Positions 34,259 to 46,611 of a stretch of DNA of 64,000 nt are shown piece after piece. Position numbers and translations under genes: made by a program. The notes beneath the pieces are model-generated. The model was not told the origin of the DNA, did not search any database, and was given only the letters and a program-made list of their open reading frames with translations. The stretch is from NCBI GenBank assembly GCA_003116995.1, contig BDSL01000055.1:310001-374000 (forward strand), given 5' to 3'. Source of the DNA: Yamagishiella unicocca. Taxonomy: Eukaryota; Chlorophyta; Chlorophyceae; Chlamydomonadales; Volvocaceae. Positions within the stretch are counted from its first letter, which is position 1. Every line of letters begins with the position of its first letter.

Positions 34259-35671
34259 GCACCTTGGGCATCCAGGAAATTCGTTAGCACGTTGTACACT
34301 TTTGTGTCACATTCGACACTTCTCTGTCCTTGGAACAACGCTCTTGACCTTGACGAGAGTGAACGTCTTTATTTTCGTTTTTAATTGAAAGTCATGACAC
34401 AAGGAAAGCGAAGGAATGCCTTGCACATTTTTGTGCAGGGCTCCACACGGCAACTGCAGGCCACCCCTTCCGGAAGAACGATGTGAAGACGCACCTTGTC
34501 GAGCATTGCCTTGATAAGCCCACGGGTAGACGCATAATGCGAGGGGCACCCTTCACGACGTCCTTCCATAAAAGGTATAGTCCATAATAGGTATGTGGAG
34601 CAGCCCGTGCAGGCAACCCTGACTGGTGCGGTTGCTCCTGAGCCTCCCCGCATTCAATATCCCAAGGGGAGCCGTGCTACAAGGGAGCCGTGGCAAGGAT
34701 GTGTTCAAGCGGTGCCTGGAGTGCACAAGGCTCATTAATGCAGCTGTCTCCAAGGCGGCACACTGCCACGCCTGCACTCAGCAGCAGCGCACTTTGGTGC
34801 TCAAGCTGACCGAGCAGTGCACGTGCGGCAAGCACGTCAGCAAGAAGCAGAAGTTGTGAGAAGGCATTGACCCTATCTCTCCGAGGAAGCTGTGACGAGG
34901 AGTAGAAGAAATGGCTGCTTATTGTGACGAGACTGTCAGGTGTCGCGTATCGCGTAGGAGAATGCCGTACAGTGACTGCCAGTTCGGTCTGCTTTCGGCG
35001 CGTGCGCGCCTTTGCGTAGTAACTGCCGTTGTGAAGTTCGTCCTGCCGAGGCATATCCCTCTGCCGGGACGTGGCCTCTAGAACCCACCCTCCCGCCCTA
35101 CGGTGGGCCGTCATGGGGTCACGTGGCATCGTTGTTCGTTTCAGGCGTACAAGTTGCAGGCACACTACAGTGTGCGTGCTTCGGGGGTCACCGCGGATGG
35201 GCCGTTCGTGGTTTTGTGTTCGTGTCGGGCTTTGCCAAGGAGGGTTTGCCGTTCGCCACGTGCCTTGGTTGCCGTTGCGGGGCTTGGTTGCCGTCGCGGT
35301 TGGAGAGTGTACCGCTGTAATCTTATTCATTCAAATGCGGTGGATTGTGTAAGCTGGCGAAGGGTAGGCCAGGACTGGGTGTGTCAGTTGTGGAGTAGTA
35401 TGCACGGAGCGCCGGTGGAGGGTTGCTCCCACCCCCCACCGGCGCTGACATCTCTAATTAACTTTCGCTATTACATTTGCTACGAATAAGTTGAATCAGG
35501 ATGCGATAGCGCAAATTTACTGTAACTCAGAACTTGGCTTGGTATTTACGCTAATTTACGCTAATTTACGCACAAATTGCGTGGCCTTCGGCCGCGCAAG
35601 TTCCCCATCCCCCATCTCAGCCTTTTAACCGCCTCTGGATCAACCCATATTTTGCGCAATTTGCCATACCG
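34259..35671. other. Repeat-bearing region, no firm gene
   Basis: Three things can be seen. A block at about 34478-34565 (minus orientation) shares roughly 65 bp with 50870-50965. An ORF at 34626-34859 has a Cys-rich tail (CLECTRLI, CHACTQQQ, CTCGKH), reminiscent of a degenerate zinc-binding fragment. A strong inverted repeat lies at 35408-35446, followed near 35548-35575 by three tandem copies of ACGCTAATTT-like units. No complete gene could be built. Confidence 0.45.
35408..35446. repeat. Inverted repeat (hairpin)
   Basis: The left arm AGCGCCGGTGGAGGG pairs with the right arm CCCCCACCGGCGCT across a loop of about 10 nt, with one mismatch. A hairpin this strong is exceptional in the window. 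Confidence 0.7.
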
Positions 35672-36391
<720 letters not shown>

Positions 36392-36497
36392 CAGATACTA
36401 ACTCTCACCATACACCATAAAGAAAAAGAGGGCGAACCCAGACACCTCCCAAGCGTTTTGTCGCTGCCACACGTTCAGGCCACTATTGGAAGCCAGG

Positions 36498-36722
36498 ATG
36501 ACGGACACTAGTTCTTCGCCTGAATGGGGAACTAAGCTGTACAGCCTGCGCTTGTCCGATGAAGAAAAGGGGCAAGCTGCGGCGATTCTCGTGGGCATGC
36601 CGAACGCTGCGGTTCTCTTCATGGGCAACGCCACCAGCTCCGAGGCAGCTGTGAGGCAGCTCCTGCGGCAAGGTGCGCAACGTGCTCTTATCACATATCG
36701 ACCGGGTGCGGGCCGTAGCTGA
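36498..36722 (+). CDS. Hypothetical small ORF, 74 aa, copy 1
   Basis: The ORF begins MTDTSSSPEWGTKLYSLRLS and ends ITYRPGAGRS. An in-frame ATG lies 12 nt upstream. The duplicate at 61063-61287 keeps the same frame with one Met/Val change and one silent change, compatible with coding but too few differences to prove selection. It sits right after the LINE tail and upstream of the REase-kinase genes and could be a 5' exon of them. No family recognised. Confidence 0.35.
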   Translation: MTDTSSSPEWGTKLYSLRLSDEEKGQAAAILVGMPNAAVLFMGNATSSEAAVRQLLRQGAQRALITYRPGAGRS

Positions 36723-38089
36723 GCGCTGTATTATGGGGATCTGCGGTCATGATATTCTTCGCGCAGACCCGCACGTCGCACCGTGAGGCCTACGGCTGTT
36801 CCCTACAGAGATGCGCATGTAGCTAGCAGGGGCGTTATGCATGCCGCGTGAAGCCACCCTGCGAGTTTGCGTCCACTCAGTTGCGATCGCAGCGGGTCCT
36901 GCCACCGGCTTTCCCAGGCACCTCGACGTTGTTGTAGCAAGCATTCGTCTTGGTTTGCGATACTGGAAGCGCCCTGGGTCGACAAGCCCTGGTGCTCGAA
37001 ACGCACACCCCACCTCCGCCGCGTGTCGGCACTCCTCGCGCCCAACCCCGCACTCCACCCCACACACCAGACCGCATCGAGCGCGTGAAGCGGCATGCAA
37101 TGTTAACCTGCATGTGCCCCCCGGACTTTCCCACGTCGTGCAGGCGCGGCCGCCGGGCCGGGCCCAGGGAGCAGGGGAGCTGGCGGTGAGTTGCTGTTGA
37201 TTGGTTGTTGGTTGCTCTGATCGGCACCAATTGGGCAAGGGTCAGGGGTCTCACCCGTGGGGATCCCAACATGGAGAGCTGGGAGACCCCTCAAGCTCCC
37301 TGCATCGCAGGGCTCCTAGACCTGTCGGGCGTGGGAAGGGGATGCTTTTTAGGGCGGCGTTGGGGTCACGTCGTTTAGTTGTTTGGGGACGGCCTTTGCT
37401 GGGGTATTGGAGGCATTCGCCGGGGGATTGGAGGCCTTTGCCGGGGGCGCTGGCCTATAGAGTGGGATGGCAGTAGTCGGACAGTTGCACGTTGGGGCGG
37501 GGTGGGTCGTTGCTGGGGGCCGCGGGGCGGGCTGCGGGGTTTGCGACACTTAAAGCGCCCGGGTGGTGGGTCGACATGCCCTGGTGCGCAAGATTCACAC
37601 CCCACGGGTCCGCACTCCTCGCGCCCAACCCCATCGTATTGCATGCATCTTGAAGTCGCGCGCATGGGCAAACCCGCCGCGTGCGCGCTCCCCGGCCGCT
37701 CCCACATTGCGCAGGTGCGGCAGCTGGCGGTGAGTTCCCGTCGTCGCCCTATCGATTGCGCTGACGCAACTCGCGGTAGCCGTGGTTTGAAGCCGATGTC
37801 CGCAAGAATTCATGGTAGACCACCGGCCACTGTGTGACCTGCCGGCGTTGTACAGCATTACGTGGAGCATCAGCGTTGCCACTTCGCAATTGGCCCCTGA
37901 TGCCTGCCACGCGCACATGTTGCCCATGGTCGGGACTGTATGGTTCACAAAGGAGCGGTGTTCGGAGGGGTGGTGGGGAGTGAGGGGGCAAACAGTGGGC
38001 CGCCTGCGGTGCCAGGGATATGATGGAGTTGTAGGATTTTGCGCCGCCCACCGCAAGTTCCATATGCACGTGTCGTGCCTTGTCCCCAG
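36723..38089. other. 5' region of REase-kinase family A copy 1
   Basis: The part up to about 37210 is duplicated at 61288-61790. It contains possible small exons bounded by good splice sites, for example GTGCAG then GCGCGG...CTGGCG then GTGAGT at about 37143-37187 and a related one at 37714-37728. An alternative 119-codon ORF starts at 36841. The first coding exon of the downstream gene should lie here but could not be fixed, because the downstream exon needs a single leftover base and several donors fit. Confidence 0.4.
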
Positions 38090-40520
38090 GTCCGCTTAAG
38101 AAGATAAAGTTTGAAAACCGCTCCCCAAGCTACCTGGCGGGCGGCACAAGCTGGCAAAAGTACACGTGGCAGCCGGCGTCATTCACCGACCCTGTGGAGG
38201 GCCTAGAACGCGCTGCCTTCTTCGGGTTTCGCCCGGCTGCCCGCCTCCCGGCAGTCATCCCGCCACAGCTTGTGGCGCCGGAGCTCTCCTCCATCCTGCA
38301 GGCCGCCGCGCAAGCCGCCCGCCCGCCGCCCGATTTATGCCCCCGTCAGCACGGCCCGCTGGTTAAGGCAGCACAACGCCTGCAAGTCCTGGCGAGCGGG
38401 CTGTACGAGGACGATAAACAGCTTCAGGAGGCCTTCCTAAAATGGCACAACGATGAGCTGGGGCTGGGCTTTATGACTAGGCCTAAGCCACGGGCATCGG
38501 GTGGCACCAGCCCGGCCGCGGACAAGCCTCAACACGACGGCATGCTCATAGTCCCCGGCAACTTCGTGGTGTCTCTGCTGGAGTGCAAGAGCGACACAGG
38601 TGGCGGCGAGCCCCTGGTGCAGTCGCTGCGCTACTACCAGATGCACTATCGCGACGGTGCCGACTGGGTGAGCTCTGACCTCTATCGCTCAGACACGCTG
38701 CTGTCGCTGGTGCTGCTGCTGGAGGGGCCGCGCCTGTCCTTCCACGCGGTGTGGACGCTCTACCAGAACCGCGTCGCGTACACGCCGTTGACGCCGGTAA
38801 GCTCAGCCCACCCGCACTTACCCAACCCCTTCCGGGTTATCCGGTGGTGGTGTCCTCACAAGGTTGCGCCAAAGGCTTACCTGTGCTTCCGCAGTCTTTC
38901 ATTCCAGTGGTAAAAGAAAACACACAACCGCCAACGGACTACTACGCACGCCACGAGCAAACTCAAACCACCAACGGACTTGTGGCTTGGCGTTGCGTAT
39001 GCTCGGACACACACAGCCCCTTGCACAGCATCTATAAAACACAGCCCCTTGCGCGTCCAGAGGCCTGAACTTCGCGTCCGCTGGTGTTTCCCCCAGAGCT
39101 ACTACCTCGCCAACGAGCCCGGAGCCACGGCCAACCTATGGAGGCTGGTGGCGGTGCTGGCCGCATACCAGCAGGCCGTGCGTGGGCTAAAGAAGCACTA
39201 CCAAGATCTGCAGGCGCTCGACCACCAGCGCTGCGCGGCCATGGCAGGGCTGCGGCAGGCGGCCTGCCTCGTGGCGATCAACGGGGAACAGGTGGAACAG
39301 CCGTGCACGCTGCCGTATAGCCTATTGGACGACAAGCTAAACCTGCAGGACGTCAGCTTCGTTGGGCCGTGCCTGCTGTACTCGGCGACACAGAGGCTTC
39401 AGGGAGGAGCCGGCGAGCGCGCGGTGCTGATCAAGTTTGTGGAGGGGGGCTACGGGCAGGAGGTGTGTGCGTGCAGTGAGGGATAACATCCGCGTGTGCG
39501 GACGGTCGGCGGTCCGTAGATGTCGTGTGCAGGTGTCACGTGCGAGCGTCGTGTGTGCAGCACTTGTAAATGCTGCTGTGGAGTTCTGGGCTGGCCGCCA
39601 GTCACCCATTGTCTTGGCGACGTGCACATCCACCGTGTTTTGGCATACCACCGCTTCGTTGCAATAAACGTGGAGGTCCAGGACCAATATCTACCTGCCG
39701 AATTGTCACTCTTGGCATTGCTCACTCGCTGCTGCAGGTCCACGAGGCGTGGCACTCGGTGGGTGCGGCGCCGGCATTCTACAGCGCGACACCCGTCGGC
39801 GGCGGGAGCATGGTCATGGTGGTGATGGAGCACCTGCGCACGGAGGACGGCTGGACGGCGCTGAGCGCGGTGCAGCGGGAGGACAGGGGGCAGCAGCTGC
39901 AGGCGGCGGTGCAGGAAACTCTAAGCAAGGCGCATGCGGCGAAGCTGCGCTGCGGCAGCCCCGCAGCACATGGTGATGTGCGCGGCCCCAATGTCCTGGT
40001 GCGCACGACGGAGGGCGGTGGCAGCACGCCAGAAGTGCGGATTATCGACTTCGACTGGTGGGTGGGGGCGAGGGTGGGTGAGGTGGATGGGATGAGGGTA
40101 CGCTATGCATGTTTATGATGCTGCGGAGGGGCTGCTGTGGATGGGGTCGGATGTGAGCTTTCTGTTTCGCACAGAGCACACGGAAAGAGAGGGTGGGGAA
40201 TGGACGGGCAGCAGAAGGGGGGCGTGCTGGTTCTTGCCTCCCTTCCTATTGCTAGTAGCTGCGACACGAGTGCTTTACCCCTTGGCAACGAGCCTTGCTG
40301 CGAGCCTCGTATGATTTCTCTCAACTCTTCCCCCACCTTATTCCCCCTTTCCAACCTCACCCTCAGGGCGGGGGCCGACGGCATCGCCCGCTACCCGCTG
40401 CTGCTGCTGTCCCCCGACGTCAAGTGGCACCCCGAGGTGCGCCCCGGCGGCATGATCCGCCAGACGCACGACCGCCACCTGCTGGACGATGAATTCCTGG
40501 AGGACCACATGCTAATCTAA
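38090..40520 (+). CDS. REase-kinase fusion protein (CRN-like), family A copy 1, about 514 aa seen
   Basis: Exons 38090-38796, 39097-39462, 39738-40057 and 40367-40520 join in phase to a TAA stop; the start lies in an upstream exon I could not place. Counting from the first full codon, a PD-(D/E)XK nuclease-like core follows an N-terminal helical region: Asp149 in QHDGMLIV, Glu164-x-Lys166 in SLLECKSD and Gln177 in LVQSLRYYQ. A protein-kinase-like domain follows: Lys348 in AVLIKFVEGGYGQE, hinge MVVMEHL, His435-Gly-Asp437 in AHGDVRGPNVLV, and Asp461 in IIDFDWAG, then YPLLLLSPDVKW. This nuclease-plus-kinase order is that of Crinkler-type REase-kinase proteins, reported in green algae, fungi and oomycetes and linked to genome conflict or effectors. 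All expected catalytic residues are present. It differs from copy 2 by only three amino acids. Confidence 0.8.
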
Positions 40521-40846
40521 CGGAGGGTGTACCCGGGTGCGACCAGCGAGGTTGATGCGGGTGGCGGGCGGCGGCGTGTGTATGCGGGCCTGTATGGGCG
40601 GGGGGTAAGTGTGGTGGCACGTGGATGGCGGGTCTAGATGGCCCTTCCGCCTGCCGCCGTCAACCTCCCTTGAAGTCGTTTCTGTGGAGCGGGTGGCACT
40701 GTGTGGCGGCCGTCCGGCAGTTGCTCAGGGGCAGGGCACCGCAAGGGTCTGAGGCTCAGCAATGCAGTGGCTGGGGTGGGGGCCGGGTAGTAGCGCACTC
40801 TGGGAAATACCGGCCCTTTATGGGAGCGTTTCCCTTCGTGGCGGCT

Positions 40847-40882
40847 TACGGTTTTTCTCGCATCCACGGGTCTTCCTTGCAA
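40847..40882 (-). repeat. Dispersed intronic element, copy downstream of family A copy 1
   Basis: On the minus strand it reads GCAAGGAAGACCCGTGGATG then CGAGAAAAACCGTAA, a close match to the copies in P5CS introns. The tandem duplicate lies at 45976-46011. Confidence 0.8.
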
Positions 40883-40941
40883 CCCCCACCCCACCCAAGA
40901 CCCCCCCACCCCGTCACCCCCACCCCGTCACCCCCTTGCAG

Positions 40942-41508
40942 AAACCAACAGCAGGGATCACGGAATGGGCAGTCGGGTTTGCGCCCACGTGGACGCTGAG
41001 TGGCAGGTACGGGGCCGGTCGTACATTATTTACGTCGTACGATGACAAAGCACACACGCGCTCGGGGGGACACCCCCCGTGGACGCGACCATGCGCTCGC
41101 GCACACAGAGGGCTGGGGCGGGCCCGGAAGCAGCTCATCGCACTGCTCCCTGGGAGGAGCTCACCACTGCGCATGTTTGTGTTCTCACACCACGACTGGC
41201 TCCTGACCGTCGAATGCCGCTGTGCTGCTGACCGTCGAATGCCGCTGTGCTGCTGACCGTCGAATGCCGCTGTGCTGCTGACCGTCGAATGCCGCTGTGC
41301 TGCTGACCGTCGAATGCCGCTGTGCTGCTGACCGTCGAATGCCGCTGCTGCTGCCGCTGCCGCGGTTGCTGTCGCTGCCGCTGCGCTGCCCTCGCAGGTC
41401 AAGCATCGCTGCAAGTGCACCAACATGGCGGTGTGCGGAAAGGAGGAGGCGGCAGCGCTGGAGGCCGTGGCCAAGGGCGACATCGCTCAGAGCTACGTCC
41501 TGCCGTGA
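40942..41508 (+). CDS. Possible small Cys-rich exon pair downstream of family A copy 1
   Basis: A 65-nt exon (40942-41006) joins a 111-nt exon (41398-41508) in a frame that reads VCAHVDAEWQ then VKHRCKCTNMAVCGKEEAAA and ends IAQSYVLP-stop. Splice sites are canonical and the reading frame is the only one with a natural-looking protein. The 5' end is missing. It could be a minigene or a terminal exon pair of a larger transcript. The intron holds the 25-bp minisatellite. No family recognised. Confidence 0.35.
41203..41345. repeat. 25-bp minisatellite, 6 units, copy 1
   Basis: Six tandem units of 25 bp containing CTGACCGTCGAATGCCGCTG. The duplicate at about 46332-46449 has five, one of which carries a C-to-T change. 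This copy difference explains the main length difference of the 5.1-kb duplication. Confidence 0.95.
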
Positions 41509-42196
41509 ACCTAGCCTAGTTGGCTCACGAGCCGAGGGCTTTGGGGTGGGGGTAGGCAAGGTAGGGAATAGGGAGACCGGAGAGGTGCCGGAACAGCATT
41601 AGAGCGCCGGCGCTGCCTCCGACCCGTGGTTCTCTCCCCCCAACCCAATGTAGGGGACCCATCGACGGTGGGATGGCATGGAACCCGATGCCACGACGGA
41701 GGGGCAGGTTGGCGGCGGGAAGCTGGCAACGTAGTGCAGTCGCGCAGCCTGAGACTAGGAGGTCGATAGGAACCGTTTGGGTAGTTAAGGCGGTTTGGTA
41801 GTTGGCCGAGGGTGTTCTGCTTAACGTAACAAGTGCCGCAGGGTAAGTAACAAAGTAAAGCCAATCAACGGAGCAGCAGAGCAGGCTGAGAGTATTCCTC
41901 ACTCTTTGCATAAAAAATCTTAGCTCATTGCAGGCTCCATTTGGCTCTCTTTAGAAATGCAAGGAACAAAGGATTGAGAAATGAAGATTGTCTCACACAT
42001 GGTCCAAGTACGTCACGGCCCAGGGAGCCTCAAGCTAGTGCATCTAAATATGTTCGGGCCCGTGATAAGGGTGGACTTCCCGCAATAAACTCATTTATAC
42101 TTCACTCCATAAGCCATGTCATATCCTAACGCATTAGCATACTGGTAGCGAAGGGATACCTCCACGTCCAGTTCTCTGCTTTCCCCCCTCTAGATA

Positions 42197-42377
42197 ATGC
42201 TTTCAAAGGATATAGCGGTATCAGCCCTTCGCCATGAGAATCCTGACGACCTGGGCACGCTGTTGGCCTTCGTCGAGGACAACGAGGACCAGCTGGGTAG
42301 GTGGACCACCGTCCGTGACGACGACGACAGCAAGACAATTACATTGTTCCTGAGGCAGAAGTGGTTGAATACCAAAG
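42197..42377 (+). CDS. Candidate 5' exon of a family B gene, copy 1
   Basis: Begins MLSKDIAVSALRHENPDDLG, contains LLAFVEDNEDQLGRW and ends LRQKWLNTK at a clean donor (GTGCGT). A CTCTAG acceptor-like site just precedes it. Together with two further possible exons (42541-42607 and 42809-42844) it can be spliced in frame to the family B start region. In this copy the family B body is absent, because family A follows at the duplication junction, so the exon is stranded. Confidence 0.4.
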
Positions 42378-43218
42378 GTGCGTTGCTTCGGGCCAAGGTT
42401 TGAGCGTTGCGGGAGCCATGGCCCGTCGTGCTTCCTGAATTGAACTTGGTTGAAGAGTTGAACTTGCGTCTAGGCAAGGGAATCCTTGCCGGTGGCCGCG
42501 TTGGTCTCAGCTCCTTTTTACCTTGCTACCGATCATGCAGCTTTCGCCGTGTGCTGCCACGGTGGTTGTCTGGTTCCAATCCCCGCACGCGTTGCATCTG
42601 GGTCCGGGTGAGCTACAGCTGTAGCTGACCGCAACTAGCCGGTGTTTGGGGAATCGTGGTTTCGCGAGAGTTCGCAGATGTAGGCCTGCACGTCGCAACG
42701 CGGAAGCTACGGCTGCGTCCCTTTGCCGGTTGCGCCGGTGCAGCTAGCATGGGTCATGACATGCGTGGTATGTGCTCTCATGTTTCTCCCACCCTTTCCG
42801 TTGTACAGGCGCGGCGGCTGGCGCAGGCAGCGCGGCGATTGCAGGTGAGTTCGCCATCAACTTATGTGGTGCTATGCTGGTTGCGGCGTGTTTGCATTTC
42901 ATGAAACGCCCTGCCCCGCCTTTGCCTGTGGGGCCTTGCCTGTGTCAGTGGCCAATGCTGCCTGCTCGTCCCTTCTTCCTACTGTACCAGCCGTATCCTC
43001 CACTCTGAGGAGGTCCATCTGCCTGCAGGCGATTGCTATGGCACTGCACCTCCTCAGAGCGTAGGATACGACTGGTCCTATTTAAGATGCGCACACAGCT
43101 GGTTGGGGACGGGCACATGCTTTTATTTTTACTCTCGCCAACTCTCGGTCTGTCGTTGTCTGTTTTCTCTTGCCCTTTCAGCCTGCCTTCTCCTATGTTG
43201 ATGACCGATTGCGCCCAG

Positions 43219-45649
43219 GTCCGCTTAAGAAGATAAAGTTTGAAAACCGCTCCCCAAGCTACCTGGCGGGCGGCACAAGCTGGCAAAAGTACACGTGGCA
43301 GCCGGCGTCATTCACCGACCCTGTGGAGGGCCTAGAACGCGCTGCCTTCTTCGGGTTTCGCCCGGCTGCCCGCCTCCCGGCAGTCATCCCGCCACAGCTT
43401 GTGGCGCCGGAGCTCTCCTCCATCCTGCAGGCCGCCGCGCAAGCCGCCCGCCCGCCGCCCGATTTATGCCCCCGTCAGCACGGCCCGCTGGTTAAGGCAG
43501 CACAACGCCTGCAAGTCCTGGCGAGCGGGCTGTACGAGGACGAGAAACAGCTTCAGGAGGCCTTCCTAAAATGGCACAACGATGAGCTGGGGCTGGGCTT
43601 TGTGACTAGGCCTAAGCCACGGGCATCGGGTGGCACCAGCCCGGCCGCGGACAAGCCTCAACACGACGGCATGCTCATAGTCCCCGGCAACTTCGTGGTG
43701 TCTCTGCTGGAGTGCAAGAGCGACACAGGTGGCGGCGAGCCCCTGGTGCAGTCGCTGCGCTACTACCAGATGCACTATCGCGACGGTGCCGACTGGGTGA
43801 GCTCTGACCTCTATCGCTCAGACACGCTGCTGTCGCTGGTGCTGCTGCTGGAGGGGCCGCGCCTGTCCTTCCACGCGGTGTGGACGCTCTACCAGAACCG
43901 CGTCGCGTACACGCCGTTGACGCCGGTAAGCTCAGCCCACCCGCACTTACCCAACCCCTTCCGGGTTATCCGGTGGTGGTGTCCTCACAAGGTTGCGCCA
44001 AAGGCTTACCTGTGCTTCCGCAGTCTTTCATTCCAGTGGTAAAAGAAAACACACAACCGCCAACGGACTACTACGCACGCCACGAGCAAACTCAAACCAC
44101 CAACGGACTTGTGGCTTGGCGTTGCGTATGCTCGGACACACACAGCCCCTTGCACAGCATCTATAAAACGCAGCCCCTTGCGCGTCCAGAGGCCTGAACT
44201 TCGCGTCCGCTGGTGTTTCCCCCAGAGCTACTACCTCGCCAACGAGCCCGGAGCCACGGCCAACCTATGGAGGCTGGTGGCGGTGCTGGCCGCATACCAG
44301 CAGGCCGTGCGTGGGCTAAAGAAGCACTACCAAGATCTGCAGGCGCTCGACCACCAGCGCTGCGCGGCCATGGCAGGGCTGCGGCAGGCGGCCTGCCTCG
44401 TGGCGATCAACGGGGAACAGGTGGAACAGCCGTGCACGCTGCCGTATAGCCTATTGGACGACAAGCTAAACCTGCAGGACGTCAGCTTCGTTGGGCCGTG
44501 CCTGCTGTACTCGGCGACACAGAGGCTTCAGGGAGGAGCCGGCGAGCGCGCGGTGCTGATCAAGTTTGTGGAGGGGGGCTACGGGCAGGAGGTGTGTGCG
44601 TGCAGTGAGGGATAACATCCGCGTGTGCGGACGGTCGGCGGTCCGTAGATGTCGTGTGCAGGTGTCACGTGCGAGCGTCGTGTGTGCAGCACTTGTAAAT
44701 GCTGCTGTGGAGTTCTGGGCTGGCCGCCAGTCACCCATTGTCTTGGCGACGTGCACATCCACCGTGTTTTGGCATACCACCGCTTCGTTGCAATAAACGT
44801 GGAGGTCCAGGACCAATATCTACCTGCCGAATTGTCACTCTTGGCATTGCTCACTCGCTGCTGCAGGTCCACGAGGCGTGGCACTCGGTGGGTGCGGCGC
44901 CGGCATTCTACAGCGCGACACCCGTCGGCGGCGGGAGCATGGTCATGGTGGTGATGGAGCACCTGCGCACGGAGGACGGCTGGACGGCGCTGAGCGCGGT
45001 GCAGCGGGAGGACAGGGGGCAGCAGCTGCAGGCGGCGGTGCAGGAAACTCTAAGCAAGGCGCATGCGGCGAAGCTGCGCTGCGGCAGCCCCGCAGCACAT
45101 GGTGATGTGCGCGGCCCCAATGTCCTGGTGCGCACGACGGAGGGCGGTGGCAGCACGCCAGAAGTGCGGATTATCGACTTCGACTGGTGGGTGGGGGCGA
45201 GGGTGGGTGAGGTGGATGGGATGAGGGTACGCTATGCATGTTTATGATGCTGCGGAGGGGCTGCTGTGGATGGGGTCGGATGTGAGCTTTCTGTTTCGCA
45301 CAGAGCACACGGAAAGAGAGGGTGGGGAATGGACGGGCAGCAGAAGGGGGGCGTGCTGGTTCTTGCCTCCCTTCCTATTGCTAGTAGCTGCGACACGAGT
45401 GCTTTACCCCTTGGCAACGAGCCTTGCTGCGAGCCTCGTATGATTTCTCTCAACTCTTCCCCCACCTTATTCCCCCTTTCCAACCTCACCCTCAGGGCGG
45501 GGGCCGACAGCATCGCCCGCTACCCGCTGCTGCTGCTGTCCCCCGACGTCAAGTGGCACCCCGAGGTGCGCCCCGGCGGCATGATCCGCCAGACGCACGA
45601 CCGCCACCTGCTGGACGATGAATTCCTGGAGGACCACATGCTAATCTAA
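43219..45649 (+). CDS. REase-kinase fusion protein (CRN-like), family A copy 2
   Basis: Exons 43219-43925, 44226-44591, 44867-45186 and 45496-45649 match copy 1. Seen changes are Asp/Glu in the YEDDKQ motif (YEDEKQ here), Met/Val in LGFMTR (LGFVTR here) and Gly/Ser in GADGIARY (GADSIARY here). All nuclease and kinase residues listed for copy 1 are kept. Its 5' side is not the one copy 1 has: the exon is fused to the family B 5' region, directly after the codons for MLMTDCA. Read from that ATG, the frame ends at once (MLMTDCAQVRLRR-stop). The frame that continues through family A is also open upstream (PAFSYVDDRLRPGPLKK). Whether a functional protein is made depends on which upstream exon is spliced in. 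Confidence 0.75.
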
Positions 45650-46069
45650 CGGAGGGTGTACCCGGGTGCGACCAGCGAGGTTGATGCGGGTGGCGGGCGG
45701 CGGCGTGTGTATGCGGGCCTTTATGGGCGGGGGGTAAGTGTGGTGGCACGTGGATGGCGGGTCTAGATGGCCCTTCCGCCTGCCGCCGTCAACCTCCCTT
45801 GAAGTCGTTTCTGTGGAGCGGGTGGCACTGTGTGGCGGCCGTCCGGCAGTTGCTCAGGGGCAGGGCACCGCAAGGGTCTGAGGCTCAGCAATGCAGTGGC
45901 TGGGGTGGGGGCCGGGTAGTAGCGCACTCTGGGAAATACCGGCCCTTTATGGGAGCGTTTCCCTTCGTGGCGGCTTACGGTTTTTCTCGCATCCACGGGT
46001 CTTCCTTGCAACCCCCACCCCACCCAAGACCCCCCACCCCGTCACCCCCACCCCGTCACCCCCTTGCAG

Positions 46070-46611
46070 AAACCAACAGCAGGGATCACGGAATGGGCAG
46101 TCGGGTTTGCGCCCACGTGGACGCTGAGTGGCAGGTACGGGGCCGGTCGTACATTATTTACGTCGTACGATGACAAAGCACACACGCGCTCGGGGGGACA
46201 CCCCCCGTGGACGCGACCATGCGCTCGCGCACACAGAGGGCTGGGGCGGGCCCGGAAGCAGCTCATCGCACTGCTCCCTGGGAGGAGCTCACCACTGCGC
46301 ATGTTTGTGTTCTCACACCACGACTGGCTCCTGACCGTCGAATGCCGCTGTGCTGCTGACCGTCGAATGCCGCTGTGCTGCTGACCGTCGAATGCCGCTG
46401 TGCTGCTGACCGTCGAATGCTGCTGTGCTGCTGACCGTCGAATGCCGCTGCTGCTGCCGCTGCCGCGGTTGCTGTCGCTGCCGCTGCGCTGCCCTCGCAG
46501 GTCAAGCATCGCTGCAAGTGCACCAACATGGCGGTGTGCGGAAAGGAGGAGGCGGCAGCGCTGGAGGCCGTGGCCAAGGGCGACATCGCTCAGAGCTACG
46601 TCCTGCCGTGA
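46070..46611 (+). CDS. Possible small Cys-rich exon pair, copy 2
   Basis: Duplicate of the 40942-41508 pair: exons 46070-46134 and 46501-46611 with identical protein sequence. The intron between them has five rather than six minisatellite units. Confidence 0.35.
46332..46449. repeat. 25-bp minisatellite, 5 units, copy 2
   Basis: Counterpart of the array at 41203 with one unit fewer. Confidence 0.95.

Noticed and set aside
36841..37200. 119-codon ORF MPREATLRVCVHSVAIAAGP
   Set aside because: In the duplicate at 61406 an 11-bp insertion changes the frame of its second half, so conservation as one protein is not supported. Parts may still be exons.
39097..40520. Bacterial-type aminoglycoside phosphotransferase
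   Set aside because: The HGD and DFD motifs would fit, but the upstream nuclease core, the algal intron structure and the paralogous family B point to an REase-kinase fusion.
43566..45513. Minus-strand ORFs opposite the REase-kinase genes, also 48400-49583 and 62256-63455
   Set aside because: They are GC-bias shadows of the plus-strand exons, with no motifs of their own. The 399-codon one at 62256 is the mirror of the intact family B frame.
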